A DNA stretch of 52,897 nucleotides from Variovorax sp. E3. GTDB taxonomy: Bacteria; Pseudomonadota; Gammaproteobacteria; Burkholderiales; Burkholderiaceae_C. Made by a program: the position numbers and the translations under genes. The stretch is taken from assembly GCF_016082275.1 (NCBI RefSeq), contig NZ_MOWM01000038.1:1-52897 (forward strand). Reading direction: 5' to 3'. The notes below the pieces were generated by a model, which searched no databases, was not told the origin of the DNA, and worked only from the letters and a program-made list of their open reading frames with translations. This document shows positions 37,462 through 44,916 of the stretch, piece after piece; the first letter of the stretch is position 1, and every line of letters begins with the position of its first letter.

Positions 37462-37938
37462 TCAGTGCTTGTGGTCCCCATGCCCCGCCGCGGCCGGCTG
37501 CGCCGACGCATTGAGCGCCCGCACCTGCGCCTTCACCTCCACCGTTTCGCGCTTGCCGTCCTTGCCTTCGAACACCAGCGCGAGCGGCACGGTGTCGCCT
37601 TCCTTCACTTGTTGCTTCAGGTCGAGCAGCATCACGTGATAGCCGCCGGGCTTGAGCTCGACGGTCTTGCCCGCCGGCACGTCGACAGCGGGCACCTGGC
37701 GCATGCGCATCACGTTGTCCTGCATGGCCATCTCGTGGACTTCGACCACGGGCGTGACGGGCGAGCTGGCCGAGACCAGCTTCGTGTCTTTCGCGGCGTC
37801 GATCCGCATGAACGCGCCAGTGGCCTTCTGCTGCGGCACGGTGGCGCGGATCCATGCGTCCTTGACGGTCACTTGCGCATGGGCGGAAGCCGCGAGCAAT
37901 GCAGCGGCGATGGCGAGGGTGTGTGCGATGTATTTCAT
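37462..37938 (-). CDS. PCuAC-type periplasmic copper chaperone
   Basis: A 158-residue protein with a signal peptide ending AASAHA. The copper-binding signature is seen as HEMAMQDNVMRMRQV followed by GGYHVMLLDL (H-x-M pattern), and a His-rich tail, GHGDHKH, adds ligands. PCuAC proteins carry Cu(I) to the CuA site of cytochrome oxidase, often together with Sco. The Sco gene is 34 bp upstream on the same strand, so the two are cotranscribed. Confidence 0.88.
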   Translation of the reverse strand: MKYIAHTLAIAAALLAASAHAQVTVKDAWIRATVPQQKATGAFMRIDAAKDTKLVSASSPVTPVVEVHEMAMQDNVMRMRQVPAVDVPAGKTVELKPGGYHVMLLDLKQQVKEGDTVPLALVFEGKDGKRETVEVKAQVRALNASAQPAAAGHGDHKH

Positions 37939-37972
37939 GAGAAGCGTCTCCTGGGTGTGAAGCGATGAGGGG

Positions 37973-38602
37973 TCAGGCCGATGCCGAACCGAGGACCTGG
38001 CGGATGTCTTGCGCGCATTCCTGCGCGCTCTGCTCGTGGCGCAGCACGAGGCGGATCTTTCCCTTGGGGTCGAACACGTAGCTGAAGGCCGAGTGGTCCA
38101 TGGTGTACGACGAGCCGGTGGGCACTTTCTTGTAGAAGACCTTGAAGTCCTTCGCGGTCTCGCTGGTCTTTTGCAGGTCGCCGTACAGGCCGATGAAGCT
38201 CGGGTCGAAGGCCTGGGTGTACGCCTTCAGGACCACGGGCGTGTCGCGCTCGGGGTCGACGGTGACGAAGATCACCTGCAGGCGCTCGCCGTCGGTGCCG
38301 AGCATGCGCTTGATCTCGGCGGCGCGCACGAGCGCGGTGGGGCACACGTCGGGGCACTGGGTGAAGCCGAAGAAGACCATCACGGCCTTGCCCTTGTAGT
38401 CGGCGAGCGTGCGCTCGTGCCCGTCGGGGTCGGTCAGGCGAAAGTCCTGCGCGTAGTTGGCGCCGGTGATGTCGACGCCGTTGAAGCTGGCGGGAATCAC
38501 CTTGCCGTCGCAGCCCGCGAGGGCCAGCGAAGCCAGGGCGGTGCCGCCCGACAGCAGCAGCAACAACAACAACCGGCGGCGTGAAAGCGTGGAATGGGTC
38601 AT
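37973..38602 (-). CDS. SCO1/SenC-family copper protein
   Basis: About 209 residues from the MTHSTLSRRRLLLLLLL start; an earlier ATG at 38632 is possible. A twin-Arg-like/lipoprotein signal ends LALAGC (lipobox). The thioredoxin-like domain has GFTQCPDVCPTALVR with the CxxxC copper site and a late histidine in MDHSAFSYVFDP. The protein helps insert copper in the CuA centre of cytochrome c oxidase. It precedes the PCuAC gene and follows a DUF2946 gene, making a small copper-handling group. Confidence 0.9.
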   Translation of the reverse strand: MTHSTLSRRRLLLLLLLSGGTALASLALAGCDGKVIPASFNGVDITGANYAQDFRLTDPDGHERTLADYKGKAVMVFFGFTQCPDVCPTALVRAAEIKRMLGTDGERLQVIFVTVDPERDTPVVLKAYTQAFDPSFIGLYGDLQKTSETAKDFKVFYKKVPTGSSYTMDHSAFSYVFDPKGKIRLVLRHEQSAQECAQDIRQVLGSASA

Positions 38603-38724
38603 GAGGAAAAAGGCTCTCTGGCGCCCGGGCATGGGCGCCGACTGACACGTTGCAAGAACGCACGATGCAATGCGGCTCGCCTCGGCGAGGCGGCGTCACA
38701 TGCGGGCGAACGGAAGAGGAAGCG

Positions 38725-39141
38725 TCAGGAGAGCGAAGGCGGCCCGCGCGCCGGCAGGGGCGCGCCGGCAGTGGCCACGGCGATGTGCGCGGACAGCGTC
38801 GGCGAGACCGCGTGGGCCGGCGCCATGAACACGGGCAGCTCGACGACGGGCGTCGCGGGCGGTGCGCCGGCCAGCACGCACAGCGGGCAGTCCATGTGGC
38901 CCATGCCCAGCTCTTGCGCGCCGTCGTCGGTGTGCACGATGGCCTTGACCGAACCGGCGCTGGAGCAGACCAGCTCCACGGCCTGCGGATGCACGACCGG
39001 TGAAGCAACGGCCACGCCGAGCGACAGCGCGAACCACAGCAGCACCCAGCGGATCAGGCCCACGCCCGGACGCCGCAGGGCCGCGCGGGCGGCGGGCCTG
39101 TGGGGTGCGGTGTGGGCAGCGGCTTGGGAGGCGGCGGGCAT
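38725..39141 (-). CDS. DUF2946-family protein
   Basis: A 138-residue protein with one N-terminal hydrophobic helix (WVLLWFALSLGVAVAS). The DUF2946 signature GMGHMDCPLCVLAG, with CxxC plus His and Met, suggests metal (copper) binding in the periplasm; this is known only by association. It lies upstream of Sco on the same strand. The long basic N-terminus before the helix makes the exact start uncertain. Confidence 0.75.
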   Translation of the reverse strand: MPAASQAAAHTAPHRPAARAALRRPGVGLIRWVLLWFALSLGVAVASPVVHPQAVELVCSSAGSVKAIVHTDDGAQELGMGHMDCPLCVLAGAPPATPVVELPVFMAPAHAVSPTLSAHIAVATAGAPLPARGPPSLS

Positions 39142-39164
39142 CGGCGCGGATTATCCTCTTCGCC

Positions 39165-39608
39165 ATGGAACAGCTTCGAATTTCCACCAACGCCGAAGAC
39201 CTGGACGTACCGCTCATCCACCGCTTCCTGTCCGAAGAGTCGGCATGGGCGCGGGAGATCCCGATCGAGACGGTGCGCACGTCGATTCGCAACTCGCTGA
39301 ATTTCGGCGGCTTTGTCGGGGACTCGCAGGTGGCGTACGCGCGGGTCGTGTCCGACCTGGCGACCTTTGCCTACCTGGTGGACGTGTTCGTGCTCGAGGA
39401 ACACCGGGGCAAGGGCTACAGCAAGGCGCTGGTCGAGGCGGTGGTGGCCCATCCGCCGTTGCAGGGGCTGCGTCGCTTCATGCTCGCGACCTCCGACGCC
39501 CACGGGCTCTACGCGAAATTCGGCTTCACGCCGCCCGCGCGGCCGCAGACGCTGATGGAGAAATACGTGCCCGACGCCTATCTCTCGGCCAAGAAAAAAG
39601 CCTTGTAA
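39165..39608 (+). CDS. GNAT-family N-acetyltransferase
   Basis: A 147-residue acetyltransferase. The acetyl-CoA motif is VFVLEEHRGKGYSKALVEAV (R-G-x-G-x-x pattern) and the end LYAKFGFTPPARPQTLMEKY is typical of the family. The substrate is unknown. The stop codon TAA lies inside the left arm of the terminator at 39598. It is the last host gene before the integrated element. Confidence 0.88.
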   Translation: MEQLRISTNAEDLDVPLIHRFLSEESAWAREIPIETVRTSIRNSLNFGGFVGDSQVAYARVVSDLATFAYLVDVFVLEEHRGKGYSKALVEAVVAHPPLQGLRRFMLATSDAHGLYAKFGFTPPARPQTLMEKYVPDAYLSAKKKAL

Positions 39609-39631
39609 GTCAGCGACTTACAAGGCTTTTT
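39598..39631 (+). terminator. Intrinsic terminator of the GNAT gene
   Basis: A perfect 14-bp stem (AAGCCTTGTAAGTC and GACTTACAAGGCTT) with a 3-base loop is followed by further T residues. The preceding A-run makes it usable in both directions. The gene's stop codon is part of the left arm. It ends 6 bp before the element boundary. Confidence 0.9.
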
Positions 39632-39636
39632 CGTTT

Positions 39637-39659
39637 TGTTGGTGGCTCTTCACGGATTC
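39637..39659. repeat. Left attachment site (23-bp direct repeat)
   Basis: Identical over 23 bp to 49756-49778, which covers the 3' end of the tRNA-Met gene including its CCA. The bases on either side differ. This is the copy left by site-specific integration at the tRNA 3' end. Confidence 0.88.
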
Positions 39660-39735
39660 CCGCGCTGCCAGAGGGAAAAACTCAACAAAATCAACGATTT
39701 TTTGGTGGCAGAGCCGGTCGATTAGCCACCAAGAA

Positions 39736-39745
39736 ACCGGCTCAC
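39736..39745 (+). promoter_or_regulatory. Candidate integrase arm site, left
   Basis: ACCGGCTCAC occurs here and at 49695-49704, with ACCGGCTCAT at 49683-49692, all in the same orientation. They flank the two ends of the element 77-100 bp inside the attachment repeats, as arm-type sites of tyrosine integrases do. Confidence 0.4.
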
Positions 39746-39780
39746 CTATGGTCTCACAAGTGCGGGGCAGCGCGCAAGGT

Positions 39781-39817
39781 GGGGGCCTACAGGGGCCAAA
39801 GGGGGCAGGGGAGGGGG
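39781..39817 (+). other. G-rich tract with quadruplex potential
   Basis: Five runs of four or five G (39781-39785, 39792-39795, 39801-39805, 39808-39811, 39813-39817) lie within 37 bases. This is the noncoding stretch between the left attachment site and the first element gene. The composition differs sharply from the AT-rich genes around it. Confidence 0.5.
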
Positions 39818-39838
39818 TAAGGCTCAACACACAAGAAA

Positions 39839-39859
39839 AAACCGCCTGTGGGGCGGTTT
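39839..39859 (-). terminator. Intrinsic terminator of the 39876-40577 gene
   Basis: AAACCGCC and GGCGGTTT form an 8-bp stem with a 5-base loop. Read on the minus strand the stem is followed by a TTTTTCTT tract, right after the stop of the secreted-protein gene. Confidence 0.85.
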
Positions 39860-39875
39860 AGTCGTTCTGGGAGGC

Positions 39876-40577
39876 TTATTCACCGCTGGGCGCCTCTGGT
39901 GCTCCTTGCCCAATGATAGTGAAGCGCATTCCCTCTGGGCAGAGAGGGCCTGTGTATAGGTAAGCCCTTACCTGTGTTCCTGGCCAGTTGGGCCACGGGC
40001 CGATAAATGTTCCAACGCCTGAGGACTGCCCATTTAACAAAGTATCCCAAGTAATTTGTTGGTTGTAAGAGTTGGGCCAATTTTCAAAGCCTCCGGAGAA
40101 ACAAAATCCGGTCATTGTTCCGCCGTTTGTGCTACCAAAAAATGAACCGGTGCGAATGGTAAATATTGGACTTACAGCGCCTACGGGTGCTTTATTTTTC
40201 AATGCCTGTATTTCTCCACCTTGGACGGCTAAGCGAGCATACAAATCGGCAATAGCTCCGTCTTGTGGCTGTTTACAGTCGTCAGATTGCGTGTACCACT
40301 CTTCAAAAACTTGGGATAAGTTTTGACGGGTGTAAACCTTTCTGGCTTGATAAACCGTACCTACTTTCCCGCCAGAACAAGGGACGGTTCTATATTCAAC
40401 CCCTTGGCCTACGGCTTGTGAAGTGTTGCCGGTTTCCGCGCCAATTTGGGTAAAGGGCGGCGCTTTGTCCACTCCCACAATATAGCCTGCGCTGGCACTG
40501 TCGATATTTTGCGCGAATGCTTGCGGGTGAGCTGAAAGCGCAATCAAAATTGCGTAAACTAGTTTTCTTATTTTCAT
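39876..40577 (-). CDS. Secreted protein of unknown function (element cargo)
   Basis: A 233-residue protein with a clear signal peptide (KLVYAILIALSAHPQAFA). The mature part has a short coiled-coil-like helix (IADLYARLAVQGGEIQALKN) and a C-terminal beta-rich domain with many Gly, Asn and Trp (FENWPNSYNQQITWDTLLNG, GTFIGPWPNWPGTQVRAYLY). Cysteines at VPCSGG, DDCKQP, GFCFSG and PLCPEG suggest disulfides. AAGGAGA lies 8 bases before the ATG. It has its own promoter module and terminator, unlike its neighbours. It could be a surface or exclusion protein; I do not recognise the family. Confidence 0.75.
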   Translation of the reverse strand: MKIRKLVYAILIALSAHPQAFAQNIDSASAGYIVGVDKAPPFTQIGAETGNTSQAVGQGVEYRTVPCSGGKVGTVYQARKVYTRQNLSQVFEEWYTQSDDCKQPQDGAIADLYARLAVQGGEIQALKNKAPVGAVSPIFTIRTGSFFGSTNGGTMTGFCFSGGFENWPNSYNQQITWDTLLNGQSSGVGTFIGPWPNWPGTQVRAYLYTGPLCPEGMRFTIIGQGAPEAPSGE

Positions 40578-40595
40578 TATTAAAGTCTCCTTGTT

Positions 40596-40620
40596 GATAT
40601 TGTTAGATAATACAGTAGCA
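40596..40620 (-). promoter_or_regulatory. Shared element promoter/operator module, copy a
   Basis: GATATTGTTAGATAATA (40596-40612) matches 16 of 17 bases at 46258-46274. TGTTAGATAATACAGTAGCA (40601-40620) matches 18 of 20 at 46841-46860. On the minus strand TTGATT-N16-TACTGT gives a plausible promoter for the secreted-protein gene. Confidence 0.55.
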
Positions 40621-40635
40621 TAAATAAAAGTTTAA

Positions 40636-41362
40636 TCAATCCTTTTCTTTAAATTTTATCAAAAACTCTTCAAATTCTTTGGCGTGTGGGTCGAAGTTTG
40701 ACGGGCCTTGGATAAAACTTAAATCAATCTTAAACTTTATGCTAGATTGTCTTTTTTGCCGCGATAAGCTTTTGTCGTAGTAGTTTTTAGCCTGCTTCGC
40801 TGTAATGTTGTTCAGATACTCGTAGTCTTTTAAAAGAGATTTCCAATCTTCCTCAATGGCTTTGTGTTGGTTAAGGTGAACAATTTTGTGGCAACGAACG
40901 CATAGAGCTATCAAGTACTCAAGTTTTTGTATCTGTATTTCTTCGTCATAGCTCCAAACTTCGTGGCATTCAGTCGAATGCTTGACGCCATATTTTTGAG
41001 AGGTGTCGCCACAGATTTCACAAACTCCGCCCGCGTCGTTCTCGCATTTGTTTCTAATCGCTTGCCAGGTTTTGTAAGAACCCGTTGTGTATTCAAGATA
41101 GCTGCGCACATTTCTGTTTGATTGGCTGCTCGGGACAAATTGGAGGGTGATTGCTAAAGGCTTTTTGTTTATCTTGTTCGGGTCTTGAAGGCTTTCTTTT
41201 AAGTGCTCTTTGTAAGATTTAAAAAACGCGAGGCTTTATGTCAAGCAAATTGGAGATATTTTCAATATCTCTGTCATATCGAGTTTTTCTTGTGCGCCTT
41301 GTTTTAGCTATCTCGTTTGGTTTGCCAAGTAGAAAATTAAAAAGCCGATTGAATATGCCCAT
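40636..41362 (-). CDS. HNH-endonuclease-like protein with N-terminal leader (frame broken at 41221-41226)
   Basis: The first frame, from ATG 41362, reads MGIFNRLFNFLLGKPNEIAK and ends by a stop at an A6 run (plus strand). Removing one base there continues as KSYKEHLKESLQDPNKINKK and then to the HNH part. The joined protein is about 241 residues. The HNH part has GVCEICGDTSQ, HSTECHEVWSYDEE and LCVRCHKIVHL, i.e. two CxxC knuckles framing the His-Glu pattern of HNH nucleases. A nicking or cutting role is inferred from the family. The hydrophobic N-terminal leader is shared with the next small gene upstream. Confidence 0.7.
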
Positions 41363-41364
41363 AA

Positions 41365-41553
41365 TTACTCTTTATCTCTGGTTTTAATTTTGCTTTCTTC
41401 AAGTGCTTTAATAAGGTCAGAATAGCTTCGAACGTTTTTGCTTGCCTGACTCGCAGGCGTCAAAAAAATGTTGAAGACGGGGTTTTTAATTAAACCAGCT
41501 TGTTCGTTTGGTCTTTTGCAAAATAAGGTAAGTAGCCTTTTAAATATGTCCAT
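41365..41553 (-). CDS. Small protein sharing the leader of the HNH protein, 62 residues
   Basis: It starts MDIFKRLLTLFCKRPNEQAG, which matches the HNH protein's MGIFNRLFNFLLGKPNEIAK at about half of its first 18 positions. The rest (NPVFNIFLTPASQASKNVRS then YSDLIKALEESKIKTRDKE) has no known motif. Its start overlaps the zincin stop and its own stop is 2 bp before the HNH start, so all three are one operon. The shared amphipathic leader could anchor both proteins at the same membrane or partner. Confidence 0.55.
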   Translation of the reverse strand: MDIFKRLLTLFCKRPNEQAGLIKNPVFNIFLTPASQASKNVRSYSDLIKALEESKIKTRDKE

Positions 41554-42109
41554 ATTTTTGTTTTCTTTCTTCGAGTAATTTAATTTCTTCCGTGTGGTCT
41601 GCGTAGTCAAAGTCCTGAATGTCCCGCACGCCGAAAATAGCAACCTCTAAAAATTTACAGTTTTTTAAGGCTTGGTTGAGCGGAAGCGCTGAGTATTTTT
41701 TAAGTTCTTCATAGACAAATAAATAATTTATCGGTGTCGAGATTGCTTCTTTATCCTCGTGTAGGTCGTAATGACTTATAAAAAAATGCCGTGCGCGGGC
41801 TGTCGAAAGTCCTCTCTAGAATAATAATCAGTTGATTGATTAGGTAAAAAAGGAAGTCGTGCTTTGTATAGCCAAACTGTTTTTGCTGGATATGGTGAGA
41901 GAATTCGTGTATCACCGTTTTTTTATTCCACTAAAAAGAACCTCTTCGGCGTCATATTCGATTAGTGAACTTTGACAAAAATAGCGAGCTATAGTCCCAC
42001 AATTTTCACTATGAAGTTTCTTAAAGGAGGCTCCAGCGGGGCCGTATTTGGATGAAAGCTCGTTGTGATAGTCGAGAATGTTTTTTTGTAGAAGTTGCTC
42101 GAAGTTCAT
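41540..42109 (-). CDS. Zincin-like metallopeptidase (frames broken at 41918-41924 and 41780-41786)
   Basis: The frame from ATG 42109 (MNFEQLLQKNILDYHNELSS...) meets a stop after an A/T7 run. One added base continues it as KKTVIHEFSHHIQQKQFGYT, an HExxH zinc site. At a second run of 7 one removed base continues to FISHYDLHEDKEAISTPINY, ending KQKYGHI. The repaired protein is about 189 residues; a Glu after HYDLHEDKEA could be the third zinc ligand. The gene overlaps the relaxase stop by 4 bp. Small zincins are found as regulators (ImmA/IrrE) or antirestriction proteins in mobile elements; which applies here is unknown. Confidence 0.6.
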
Positions 42110-43380
42110 AGGTTTGGTACTTTCCTCGTGATATCAAAAATTTGAGCTTCTAGTTCCAATCTTTGAAAGGGGTCGGAGGTTTGGCCTAGTCTTGCGAGAA
42201 GCTCCGCAATTTGTGAACGGTCGTCGCCTTTTCCTCCAGAAGAAACAGCTTTTATAGTCGGCTTATTTTGTAAAGCACGATTAGACACATTGTGAGAACT
42301 AACAGGTTGCTTATCAGTAGGGCTGCGAACCACAGCTTGACGGGGCGCACCAGCTTGCGAAAATACCGAGCTATGTACTTCTCCGCTTTGACTGTTTCCT
42401 CCCCGATAGCGCGCAATATTTCTGTTGTGAATTTTTGAAATCTGTACTTGGTATCGCTGTTTAATTCTTCCAAGTTCGCTTGAAGCATTATCAAAATTTT
42501 CCCGTCGATTGATTTTTGGTTTTTGTTCAATCGGTCCAAAAGTGTTTCCACTTCCTCGCTCTCTTGCTTGCTCAAAGGCGAGGTCGGTAAAAGTTTTTCT
42601 GTCTGTTCTGTCTTCATAAATTCCTCCTGATAGTCTGATATTTTTATTGTTGTGGTTAACGCTGATACTGTTTGAAGTAATGCGGCAAACTTCAAAGCCT
42701 TGCTCTTTTAAAAATTGAACAATGTCTTTTTTGGTGCGAATGAGGCCATTGGCAATGTTGTCTTTTACAAAGCCGTCAAGTGCTAGCTTGGCCTGCGTGT
42801 GTGGGAGCTTGGACAGTTCGACCTTGGACAGAGCGCGCCGCTCCTTCTGGGTCAGTGGGAGGCGGTCCAAGTCCTCAGACGCCTCTACAGGCGCCAAACC
42901 GTGTTTGTGGCGGGTAAGGGTGCTCCAGTCCCTCCAAACGGGCGCCACGGACCCGGTAGGGGCCTGCTTGCCACTGTTGGGGCGTGGGGGAGGTGGCGCA
43001 ATGTTGAAGTCCTTGCCCGTGGTCAGCTCAACGCGGGGTATGACTAGGTGAATGTGCGGGTGCTCTGTGTCCAGGTGGAGCACTGCCAAGAGGTCGTACT
43101 GCGCGGGGTTAAGGCCCACAAACGCGCAGTCAATAAAGTCTTTCAGGACCTTTAAAGCAAGTTCTTTTGAGAACTCTTCTTTTGTGAAGCTGATTACTGC
43201 GCTTGTGTATTTGTATTTATTCTCGTTTTTATCAATGAGCGCTTTGGTGGTCGCTCTAGAGCCTTTCAAAATCTCGGGCGCTACGCTTCTTTGAGTGCCG
43301 TCGTGTTTTATGCTGTCGCACACATAAGCGACAGGCCCGTGGCCTTTGCCTTTTCCGTAGCCCGAAAATGTCAAAATCAT
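42106..43380 (-). CDS. mobA: MobA/VirD2-family relaxase (MOBP-like)
   Basis: A 424-residue relaxase that would nick the transfer origin and stay bound to the 5' DNA end. The metal-binding triad motif is LHLDTEHPHIHLVIPRVEL (HxDxxHxH). The likely catalytic tyrosine is in the early region (YKYTSAVISFTKEE or GPVAYVCDS). A middle segment (FVKDNIANGLIRTKKDIVQF) is typical of MOBP relaxases. The C-terminal third is low complexity and overlaps a nested gene in another frame. It overlaps mobC upstream and the zincin downstream by 4 bp each. Confidence 0.88.
   Translation of the reverse strand: MILTFSGYGKGKGHGPVAYVCDSIKHDGTQRSVAPEILKGSRATTKALIDKNENKYKYTSAVISFTKEEFSKELALKVLKDFIDCAFVGLNPAQYDLLAVLHLDTEHPHIHLVIPRVELTTGKDFNIAPPPPRPNSGKQAPTGSVAPVWRDWSTLTRHKHGLAPVEASEDLDRLPLTQKERRALSKVELSKLPHTQAKLALDGFVKDNIANGLIRTKKDIVQFLKEQGFEVCRITSNSISVNHNNKNIRLSGGIYEDRTDRKTFTDLAFEQARERGSGNTFGPIEQKPKINRRENFDNASSELGRIKQRYQVQISKIHNRNIARYRGGNSQSGEVHSSVFSQAGAPRQAVVRSPTDKQPVSSHNVSNRALQNKPTIKAVSSGGKGDDRSQIAELLARLGQTSDPFQRLELEAQIFDITRKVPNL
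42252..42617 (-). CDS. mobB: MobB-like protein nested inside mobA
   Basis: A 121-residue frame lies wholly within mobA in the +1 frame. AGGAGG stands 6 bases before its ATG at 42617, a near-perfect ribosome site inside another coding sequence. The product has a charged coiled-coil-like N-terminus (SEEVETLLDRLNKNQKSIDG), then a single C-terminal membrane helix (LWFAALLISNLLVLTMCLIV). ColE1- and RSF1010-type plasmids encode MobB the same way, and in RSF1010 it has a membrane helix and aids transfer. Function here is inferred from that layout. Confidence 0.72.
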   Translation of the reverse strand: MKTEQTEKLLPTSPLSKQESEEVETLLDRLNKNQKSIDGKILIMLQANLEELNSDTKYRFQKFTTEILRAIGEETVKAEKYIARYFRKLVRPVKLWFAALLISNLLVLTMCLIVLYKISRL

Positions 43381-43711
43381 TTTGAAACCTCTTGCGATAA
43401 GGTTTCAAGGTGGCTTGATATCGCTTCAAGCTCTCGCTCAATAATCGAAAAATCAAAGCTGTTTTTATCAGCGCTTTTTTTGATTACGTGAAGCGACATA
43501 GAAATTTGGTTTATGTTGTTTCCAACACGCCTAATCTCTGCGATACAGGAAAAAAAAGTCTCTGTTGTGGCGCTTTGGTTGCTGCTTTGAAAGTGTGGCG
43601 CGCACGTACTCGGCCACGCTTACAGCGCCAGAATTTAAAAAAGTCATCAGAAACTTTGCTGTGTTCTTCCTCAGTCAAACGGGTGAAAAGGACGCGGTTT
43701 TTCTTGCTCAT
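43377..43711 (-). CDS. mobC: MobC relaxosome protein (frames broken at 43637-43642 and 43550-43557)
   Basis: From ATG 43711 the frame reads MSKKNRVLFTRLTEEEHSKV. Removing one base at an A6 run gives DFLNSGAVSVAEYVRATLSK, the ribbon-helix-helix pattern of MobC. Removing one at an A8 run gives CIAEIRRVGNNINQISMSLH and the helical end TLSQEVSK. The repaired protein has about 110 residues. The GNNINQ block is a MobC hallmark. Its stop overlaps the mobA start by 4 bp. MobC helps the relaxase bind and melt the origin. Confidence 0.75.
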
Positions 43712-44402
43712 TTCGCGCCCAAGTGCTTGATAAATGTTTCGCGTATCGAGCTAAAAATAAGTTCCTGTAGTTGGTCCGAGCTAATCCTTTTAGCGGGTGC
43801 GTGAATCCAAAAGGTGGAACCATTTAATCGATAGCTGACAGAGAGGACCGTCTCGCCGTCGATAATTTCTTTCTCAAAATAGAGGCGCCAATCAGCGTAT
43901 CTGACTGCTAGCTTGGCAAAAAAACAATCCTCTTCTTTTGTAAACTCAACGCAGTTATCAGCCACTGACTTTCTTGGCTTTCCAGCCGCCTTGCCGTACA
44001 AATAATTGAATTCTCTCTCACTTTGAAATTCCTTAAATTTTTTCTCCTTGTAATCTCATAATATTCTCCTGTCGTTGTTTTTGTTGATTTTCTTACTGTC
44101 GATAACGGTTTTATTTTAAAAAATTTCTCTCTAAAAAATACCTCGAAAGCAGAGAGTATTACTCTTTCCAGTTTTCCTGGAATGTCTGAGTAAGTTCCAG
44201 ATTCTGGAAAAATAACAGAGCTAAATTTCAGGTTAGTTAATGAGAACTCCACCTTGAATTTGTCGATATCGTACTCACAAAAAACCGTGGTGAGTTTCAA
44301 TCCATAAGCGGCATATCTGCTTTCCATATCAATCCTCAAGCGCTCACTGTCAGATAGCTCAATTTCGCGATTACTATTAAAAATTTCTGTTATTTTTGCC
44401 AT
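43708..44402 (-). CDS. Unknown protein with an internal duplication (frame broken at 44038-44043)
   Basis: The frame from ATG 44402 (MAKITEIFNSNREIELSDSE...) continues in the -1 frame across a T6 (A6 on the coding strand) run to KFKEFQSEREFNYLYGKAAG and on to LIFSSIRETFIKHLGAK. One added base gives about 231 residues. Domain A (ELSDSERLRIDMESRYAAYG ... KLERVILSAFEVFFREKF) and domain B (EFTKEEDCFFAKLAVRYADW ... QLQELIFSSIRETFIKHL) look related. The join contains A-AAT-TTA in phase, a known -1 slippery heptamer. It heads the mob operon and overlaps mobC by 4 bp. I do not recognise the family. Confidence 0.6.
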
Positions 44403-44429
44403 ATAAATTTTTTCCTGTATTTGTATTTA

Positions 44430-44525
44430 TAGTTCGAAGAACAAGGGGGTTAAGGGGGAACCCCTTACAAGCCGCGAAACCCGTTAGGGTTAGATAGAGA
44501 CCGAAGGGCGCTATCGTTCGCGTAT
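44430..44525. other. Candidate transfer origin (oriT)
   Basis: The noncoding gap before the mob operon contains two inverted repeats, TAAGGGG-GAA-CCCCTTA (about 44452-44468) and AACCC-GTTA-GGGTT (about 44479-44492). Next to them, on the minus strand, is ATAGCGCCCT (plus AGGGCGCTAT, 44505-44514), which resembles the core of RSF1010/IncP-type nic regions (GCGCCCT). The place and structures fit an oriT, but the nic site is a guess. Confidence 0.35.
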
Positions 44526-44584
44526 GCTTGCTTTCTCTTATTCTTATTGTTATATTGATAACAGAATAAAAAAGAAAGTCAAAT

Positions 44585-44916
44585 ATGAGATATCACATAA
44601 ATATAAAAATATCAGATATTAAGGGGATAAAGGCTTTATCGGCCTCGATTTATCTAGTAAATACAGACTCTATTTGAGTGCTGTGAGCGCGCTAAATGAG
44701 GGAAATGAGGGCGAAAAAGAGGACGCGCTGTCTCTTGTTCTTTTGCTGGAAGGGCAACTATGGGGCGAGATATCAGGGGCGATAAATAGAGCCCTGCCAG
44801 TCAAAACCGTGAGCGATTTTGTGGAAAGAATGAAGAACTATGACACCGATAGGCCAAAAAAAAGAGACTTAAAAAAAGTCTCTGTTTCTGGAAATAGTCA
44901 TAGAGAATATGCTTAA
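44585..44916 (+). CDS. Hypothetical protein (frame broken at the G4 run 44623-44626)
   Basis: The only plus-strand gene seen in the element. ATG 44585 opens MRYHINIKISDIKG and one added G at the GGGG run continues DKGFIGLDLSSKYRLYLSAV and then LSLVLLLEGQLWGEIS. The repaired product has about 110 residues. The unrepaired alternative is an 80-codon frame from a TTG at 44674. It is divergent from the mob operon across the oriT candidate and its end overlaps the membrane-protein gene at 44913. A ribbon-helix-helix or relaxosome role is possible but not shown. Confidence 0.45.

Noticed and set aside
42722..43051. Plus-strand frame of 109 codons inside the relaxase
   Set aside because: It is antisense to the conserved HxDxxHxH region, without ribosome site or recognisable protein features.
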